Source of the DNA: Magnetospirillum sp.
GTDB lineage: Bacteria; Pseudomonadota; Alphaproteobacteria; Rhodospirillales; Magnetospirillaceae
DNA: 10,000 bases
Assembly: GCA_020217035.1 (NCBI GenBank)
Contig: JAIWOG010000223.1
Coordinates: 1-10,000, forward strand
Direction: 5' to 3'
Program-made: the position numbers and the translations under genes
Shown: positions 6,767-10,000 of the stretch, piece by piece
How positions within the stretch are numbered: position 1 is the first letter of the stretch
Layout of the letters: every line of letters begins with the position of its first letter
Notes under the pieces: generated by a model
What the model was told of the DNA's origin: nothing
The model's database searches: none
The model's input: only the letters and a program-made list of their open reading frames with translations

Positions 6767-7173
6767 AGCTGCAAAAGGCCACGCGCTGCGCTTTGTTCGC
6801 CATCCTGGAACTGGCCGCCGATCCCGGCCGCCAGATGTCGGCCCACGAAATCGCCGACAAATACGGCATTTCCACCAACCATCTGGCCAAGGTGCTGAGG
6901 TCCTTGGGCCGTGCCGGCCTGTTGGAAGCGGTGCGTGGGGCAGGGGGTGGCTATCGCTTTTCCGGCTCGGTCAAGCGCACCACGCTGCTGGACGTCATCC
7001 AATTGTTCGAGACCATCGACCCGCTGGCCCGCGGCGAACGGGAAGACGGCGACGACACCAAGGCCGGCGCCGCCCTGTGCCAGGTGCTGACCGAGATCGA
7101 GGATATCGCCCGGGCCACCTTCGCCTCCATCAGCCTGGAAACCATGCTGAAGGTCGTCGAAAAAAAGGGCTGA
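6763..7173 (+). CDS. Rrf2-family transcriptional regulator lacking the usual three-cysteine cluster
   Basis: The 136-residue protein is typical in length for Rrf2 regulators. It starts with MKLQKATRCALFAILELA; MSAHEIADKYGISTNHLAKVL (25-45) is the helix-turn-helix and RGAGGGYR (58-65) the wing. Fe-S members such as IscR and NsrR have three clustered cysteines after about residue 90. Here only C9 and C106 are present, and the acidic loop GEREDGDD (91-98) occupies the usual region. It is therefore unlikely to bind a cluster in the canonical way. Its ATG overlaps the acetyltransferase stop. Its TGA directly abuts the stop of the opposing LysR gene. Confidence 0.88.
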   Translation: MKLQKATRCALFAILELAADPGRQMSAHEIADKYGISTNHLAKVLRSLGRAGLLEAVRGAGGGYRFSGSVKRTTLLDVIQLFETIDPLARGEREDGDDTKAGAALCQVLTEIEDIARATFASISLETMLKVVEKKG

Positions 7174-8067
7174 TCAGTCCACGGTGGCGGGCGCCAGGGC
7201 TTCAAGCAATTCCCGCACCAAGGGTGGCAAGGTTTTCCGGCGTCTGACGCAGACCATCAGGTCGCGGCTGGCCCATGGGTCGGTCAGCGGGATGATGGAC
7301 AGGGGCTGGCGTAGCCGTGCCCGTTGCGCCGCCGATTCCGGAACCACCGCCACGCCGACCCCCAAGGCGGCCAATTCGCAGATGCCACCAAAGGTGCGCA
7401 GGCGGGTGCGCAGCCGCATGGGGCGGCCGGCCTGCGCCGCATGGCTGGTCAACAGATCGTGGATGGCGCTGTCGGCGCCCAATCCCACCAAATCGTGGTC
7501 CAGTACTTCGGCGAAGGTCACATGACGGCGTCCGGCCAGGGGGTGGTCGGGGGGCGCCACCACCACCAGGCGGTCCTGGCGGAACAGCCGGGTTTCCAGT
7601 CGCGGCGTCGCCTCTGCATAGGCGGCGATGCCGATATCGGCCAGACCGTCGTCGATGGCGGCGATGATGCGGCGGCTGGGCTGTTCCTCGATGTCCACGT
7701 CAACGTCGGGGTGGGCGGCCAGGTAAGGCCCCAGGGCCTGGGGCAGGAACTCGACCAGGGTGACGGTGTTGCACATCAGGTGGATGCGGCCGCGACGGCC
7801 CTTGGCGTGTTCGGACAACTCGGCCTGCATGGCGTCCAGTTGGGCCAGGATGGCGCGGGCATGGCCTTCCAGCGCACGGCCGGCGGCGGTGGGTTCTACC
7901 CCGCGCCGCTTGCGGTCCAACAAGCGGGTGCCCAGGGATTGTTCCATGCCCGATAGCCGGGTGCTGGCGGCGGCGGCGGACAAATGGCTGCGTTCGGCGC
8001 CGCCGCTGATGGAACCGGTCAGCACCACGTTCAGGAACAGGCGCAAGTCGGCGGGATCGAAGCGCAT
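7174..8067 (-). CDS. LysR-family transcriptional regulator
   Basis: The 297-residue length is standard for LysR regulators. Residues 4-62 form the winged helix-turn-helix: LRLFLNVVLTGSISGGAERSHLS, then AAASTRLSGMEQSLGTRLLDR and VEPTAAGRAL. Residues from about 92 onward are the periplasmic-binding-protein-like effector domain, including GRRGRIHLMC, DIGIAAY (144-150) and LGVGVAVVP. It diverges from a TauE/SafE-type exporter gene with an 80-bp gap, the usual layout for a LysR regulator controlling its neighbour, so exporter control by a small-molecule signal is inferred. The Shine-Dalgarno is weak (GATGAG about 6 nt from the ATG). Its stop codon abuts the Rrf2 stop. Confidence 0.92.
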   Translation of the reverse strand: MRFDPADLRLFLNVVLTGSISGGAERSHLSAAAASTRLSGMEQSLGTRLLDRKRRGVEPTAAGRALEGHARAILAQLDAMQAELSEHAKGRRGRIHLMCNTVTLVEFLPQALGPYLAAHPDVDVDIEEQPSRRIIAAIDDGLADIGIAAYAEATPRLETRLFRQDRLVVVAPPDHPLAGRRHVTFAEVLDHDLVGLGADSAIHDLLTSHAAQAGRPMRLRTRLRTFGGICELAALGVGVAVVPESAAQRARLRQPLSIIPLTDPWASRDLMVCVRRRKTLPPLVRELLEALAPATVD

Positions 8068-8094
8068 GATTACTCATCGGAAAAAACGAAATAA

Positions 8095-8108
8095 GTATAA
8101 ATGAATAC
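8095..8108. promoter_or_regulatory. Candidate LysR operator: GTAT-N6-ATAC dyad
   Basis: GTAT (8095-8098) and ATAC (8105-8108) form a short inverted repeat within the 80-bp divergent region between the LysR and exporter genes. The spacing is close to, but not exactly, the T-N11-A layout common in LysR sites. A possible -10 (TATAAA, 8096-8101) for the exporter gene overlaps it. Confidence 0.3.
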
Positions 8109-8147
8109 CATCTTTCAAAAGTTATCGGCCAGCCGCACCTTGGCCCG

Positions 8148-8864
8148 ATGGAAACATTTCTGATCTTGTCCGTCTTCGTCGTCGCCGGCCTGGTCAAGGG
8201 CCTCAGCGGCCTGGGTTTGCCCACCTTGGGAATCGCCCTGTTGGGTCTGATGCTGCCGCCGGCCGAAGCCGCTGCCCTGATCGCCTTGCCGGCCCTGCTC
8301 ACCAATGTGTGGCAAGGGATGCGGGGCGGCTTCCTGCTTCCCTTGCTGCGCCGCATGGCGCCGCTTTTGGCCGGAATCGTTCTCGGCACCGCTTTGGGTG
8401 GGCTGTGGAGTCCCGATCCCCATCTGGCCCGACTGGTCCTGGCCGAGGCGTTGATGCTTTACGCCATGCTGGGGCTGCTGGACGTGGTGCCGGACATGCC
8501 GCCTGGGCTGGAACCCTGGCTGGGCGGACCGGCGGGGCTGATGACCGGCATGGTGACGGCGGTCACCGGGGTGTTCGTGCTGCCGGCCTTGCCGTATCTG
8601 CAAGCCCTGCGCCTGCCGCCGACCCAGATGATCCAGGCCCTGGGGATCAGTTTCACCCTGTCTTCGGCGGCGCTGGCGGTGTCGCTGGCGTCACGCGGCG
8701 CCCTGGCCCTGCCGCAGGTGGGGTTGTCGCTGGCGGCCACTCTTCCGGCCATCGCCGGCATGGTGCTGGGCGGCCGGCTGCGCCCGTTGATCCCGTTGCC
8801 GATTTTCCGGCGTGTCTTCTTCGTCTGCCTGTTCGCCGTCGGTGTTCACCTGCTGTTGGCCTAG
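8148..8864 (+). CDS. TauE/SafE (TSUP) family membrane exporter
   Basis: The 238-residue protein is almost entirely hydrophobic, with about seven or eight membrane helices. It has the two-fold repeat of the TSUP family: GLVKGLSGLGLP (14-25) begins the first half and GLMTGMVTAVTGVFVLP (130-146) the second, with LGG at 207-209 near the end. These inner-membrane proteins export sulfite, sulfoacetate or other organic anions; the substrate here is not readable. The ATG at 8148 has no clear Shine-Dalgarno, which may mean a leaderless or weakly translated message. The start fits the family N-terminus. It is transcribed divergently from the LysR gene, its probable regulator. Confidence 0.88.
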   Translation: METFLILSVFVVAGLVKGLSGLGLPTLGIALLGLMLPPAEAAALIALPALLTNVWQGMRGGFLLPLLRRMAPLLAGIVLGTALGGLWSPDPHLARLVLAEALMLYAMLGLLDVVPDMPPGLEPWLGGPAGLMTGMVTAVTGVFVLPALPYLQALRLPPTQMIQALGISFTLSSAALAVSLASRGALALPQVGLSLAATLPAIAGMVLGGRLRPLIPLPIFRRVFFVCLFAVGVHLLLA

Positions 8865-8889
8865 CGGCAATGTTGCAGTGCGTTTCCTG

Positions 8890-8919
8890 TTGACGGAACT
8901 AATTCTATATTTCAGAATT
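8890..8919 (+). promoter_or_regulatory. Candidate promoter with overlapping dyad upstream of the MBL-fold gene
   Basis: TTGACG (8890-8895, 5/6 to -35) is followed after 17 nt by CAGAAT (8913-8918, 4/6 to -10). AATTCT (8901-8906) and AGAATT (8914-8919) form a 6-bp inverted repeat with a 7-nt spacer covering the spacer and -10 box, so a repressor could occlude it. The region is the AT-richest part of the 94-bp gap. Confidence 0.35.
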
Positions 8920-8958
8920 CCGACCATGACCCCATGGGGATGACGGAGACAGCATTTC

Positions 8959-9924
8959 ATGAGCAAGCAATTCGCCTCGGTGGCCGACCTGGAAGAAAAG
9001 AAGACCACCTTCACCCAATTGTCCGAGCACGCCTGGGGCTACACCGCCGAGGGCGACCCCAATGCCGGCGTGGTGATCGGCGACGACGGCGTGCTGATCG
9101 TCGACGCGCTGGCCACCCCGGTGATGGCCCGCAATCTGATCGCCGAGATCCGCAAGGTCACCGACAAGCCCATCAAGTACGTGGTGCTGTCCCATTACCA
9201 CGCCGTGCGGGTGCTGGGCGCTTCCGCCTATTTCGCCGAAGGCTGCCAGCAGGTGATCGCCAGCCAAGGCACCTATGACCTGATCGTCGAGCGCGGCGAG
9301 CACGACATGAAGTCGGAATACGACCGCTTCCCGCGTCTGTTCCAGAATTTCGAGACGGTGCCCGGTCTGACCTGGCCGACCCTGGTGTTCCAGGAAAAAA
9401 TGACCCTTCATATGGGCAAGCTGGAAGTGCAGATCATGCACTTGGGCGCCGGCCACACCAAGGGCGACACCGTGGTCTGGCTGCCGGGTGAAAAAGTGCT
9501 GTTCTCGGGCGATCTGGTGGAATGCGAAGCCGCCTGCTACACCGGCGACGCCCATCTGCGCCAATGGCCCGACACTTTGGCCGCCATCCGTGCGCTTGGC
9601 GCCGAAAAGCTGGTGCCCGGCCGTGGCCCGGCGCTGACCAATCCCGCTGAAGTCGCCAAGGGCTTGGACTACACCGCCGATTTCGTCGGCACCCTTTACA
9701 AGTCGGCCGAGGAAGCGGTGGGGATGGGGCTGGACCTGTTCGGCGCCATGAAGCATGTGCGCCAGGCCATGGACCCCAAGTTCGGCCATGTCTTCATCTA
9801 TGAACACTGCCTGCCCTTCGACGTCAGCCGCGCCTATGACGAGGCCAGCGGCATCGACCATCCGCGCATCTGGACGGCCGAACGCGACAAGGAAATGTGG
9901 GCGTCGCTGCAAAAAGAAGGTTGA
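8959..9924 (+). CDS. Metallo-beta-lactamase-fold protein with altered second metal site
   Basis: The 321-residue protein has the MBL fold: GVVIGDDGVLIVDALATP (37-54), KYVVLSHYHAVRVLG (73-87), GAGHTKGDTVVW (163-174), LFSGDLV (181-187) and LVPGRGPAL (218-226). H79, H81 and H166 keep the first metal site and D185 the bridging aspartate. The usual HxHxDH motif reads H79-Y-H81-A-V83-R84, and the late histidine (PGHG in many members) is R222. The second metal site is therefore largely gone, and a mononuclear enzyme is likely. I recall close relatives in other proteobacteria with the same HYHAVRVLGA, which suggests a conserved subfamily. The substrate is unknown. GGAG lies 10 nt before the ATG. The next gene follows in the same direction after 54 bp. 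Confidence 0.88.
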   Translation: MSKQFASVADLEEKKTTFTQLSEHAWGYTAEGDPNAGVVIGDDGVLIVDALATPVMARNLIAEIRKVTDKPIKYVVLSHYHAVRVLGASAYFAEGCQQVIASQGTYDLIVERGEHDMKSEYDRFPRLFQNFETVPGLTWPTLVFQEKMTLHMGKLEVQIMHLGAGHTKGDTVVWLPGEKVLFSGDLVECEAACYTGDAHLRQWPDTLAAIRALGAEKLVPGRGPALTNPAEVAKGLDYTADFVGTLYKSAEEAVGMGLDLFGAMKHVRQAMDPKFGHVFIYEHCLPFDVSRAYDEASGIDHPRIWTAERDKEMWASLQKEG

Positions 9925-9933
9925 GAGCGATAA

Positions 9934-9950
9934 CCGGGGATCAACCCCGG
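9934..9950 (+). repeat. Hairpin between the MBL-fold gene and the next gene
   Basis: CCGGGG (9934-9939) and CCCCGG (9945-9950) form a 6-bp GC stem with a 5-nt loop, with no T-run after it. A competing pairing exists between GGTTGA (9919-9924) and TCAACC (9941-9946). It may stabilise the mRNA end or tune expression of the downstream gene. A true terminator is less likely. Confidence 0.5.
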
Positions 9951-9978
9951 ACGCTAATCCAATAGGGAGGAGAGAAAC

Positions 9979-10000
9979 GTGCTGAAGACCTATTCATACC
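9979..10000 (+). CDS. Start of an unidentified gene, cut by the window edge
   Basis: A GTG at 9979-9981 follows a strong purine-rich Shine-Dalgarno (GGGAGGAGAG, 9965-9974) at normal spacing. Only seven codons are visible, M-L-K-T-Y-S-Y. In relatives of the MBL-fold gene I recall an FAD-dependent oxidoreductase as neighbour with a similar beginning, but seven residues cannot establish this. Confidence 0.55.

Noticed and set aside
8959..9924. MBL-fold protein as a beta-lactamase
   Set aside because: It keeps only one full metal site, has no signal peptide, and is longer than class B beta-lactamases. Resistance activity is not supported.

Overview
The window is GC-rich, densely packed bacterial DNA with short or overlapping gene junctions. 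It looks like an alphaproteobacterium, most plausibly a Magnetospirillum-like member of the Rhodospirillales. That placement rests on gene content and protein style recalled from memory, not on a database search.

Left part (1-4979, all on the minus strand). The window opens inside the N-terminal half of an IclR-type regulator gene, which runs off the left edge. Upstream of it, 272-345 holds three consecutive hairpins, the first a perfect 13-bp dyad. Then comes a five-gene operon, transcribed from right to left, for a cytoplasmic group 3b-type [NiFe] hydrogenase (sulfhydrogenase-like, NAD(P)-linked). Its order is beta (Fe-S protein), a cyclic-nucleotide-binding-domain (CNB) protein, gamma (flavin/NAD(P)H diaphorase), delta (small subunit), alpha (NiFe large subunit). 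Junctions range from a 2-nt gap to an 8-nt overlap, and each internal gene has a purine-rich Shine-Dalgarno inside its predecessor. Electrons would pass between the NiFe site in alpha, the three clusters in delta, the clusters in beta and gamma, and the FAD/NAD(P) site in gamma. The CNB protein is the unusual member. It has no DNA-binding domain, a changed nucleotide-binding cassette and a lysine-rich tail.

Middle (4980-7173). A 253-bp divergent intergenic region with an AT-rich core separates the hydrogenase operon from a plus-strand radical SAM/SPASM-like gene that probably ends at its own terminator. A candidate promoter then serves a GNAT acetyltransferase gene and an Rrf2-type regulator gene, which overlap by ATGA.

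Right part (7174-10000). A LysR-type regulator gene on the minus strand converges on the Rrf2 gene with zero intergenic bases. It diverges from a TauE/SafE-type exporter gene, a layout typical of a LysR regulator and its target. Next come a metallo-beta-lactamase-fold protein that has lost most of the second metal site, a small hairpin, and the first seven codons of another gene with a strong Shine-Dalgarno.

I see no RNA genes, CRISPR arrays, insertion sequences or phage genes. Nothing is clearly an undescribed system. The best leads are the CNB protein in the hydrogenase operon, the altered metal site of the MBL-fold protein, the three-hairpin cluster and the orphan radical SAM enzyme.
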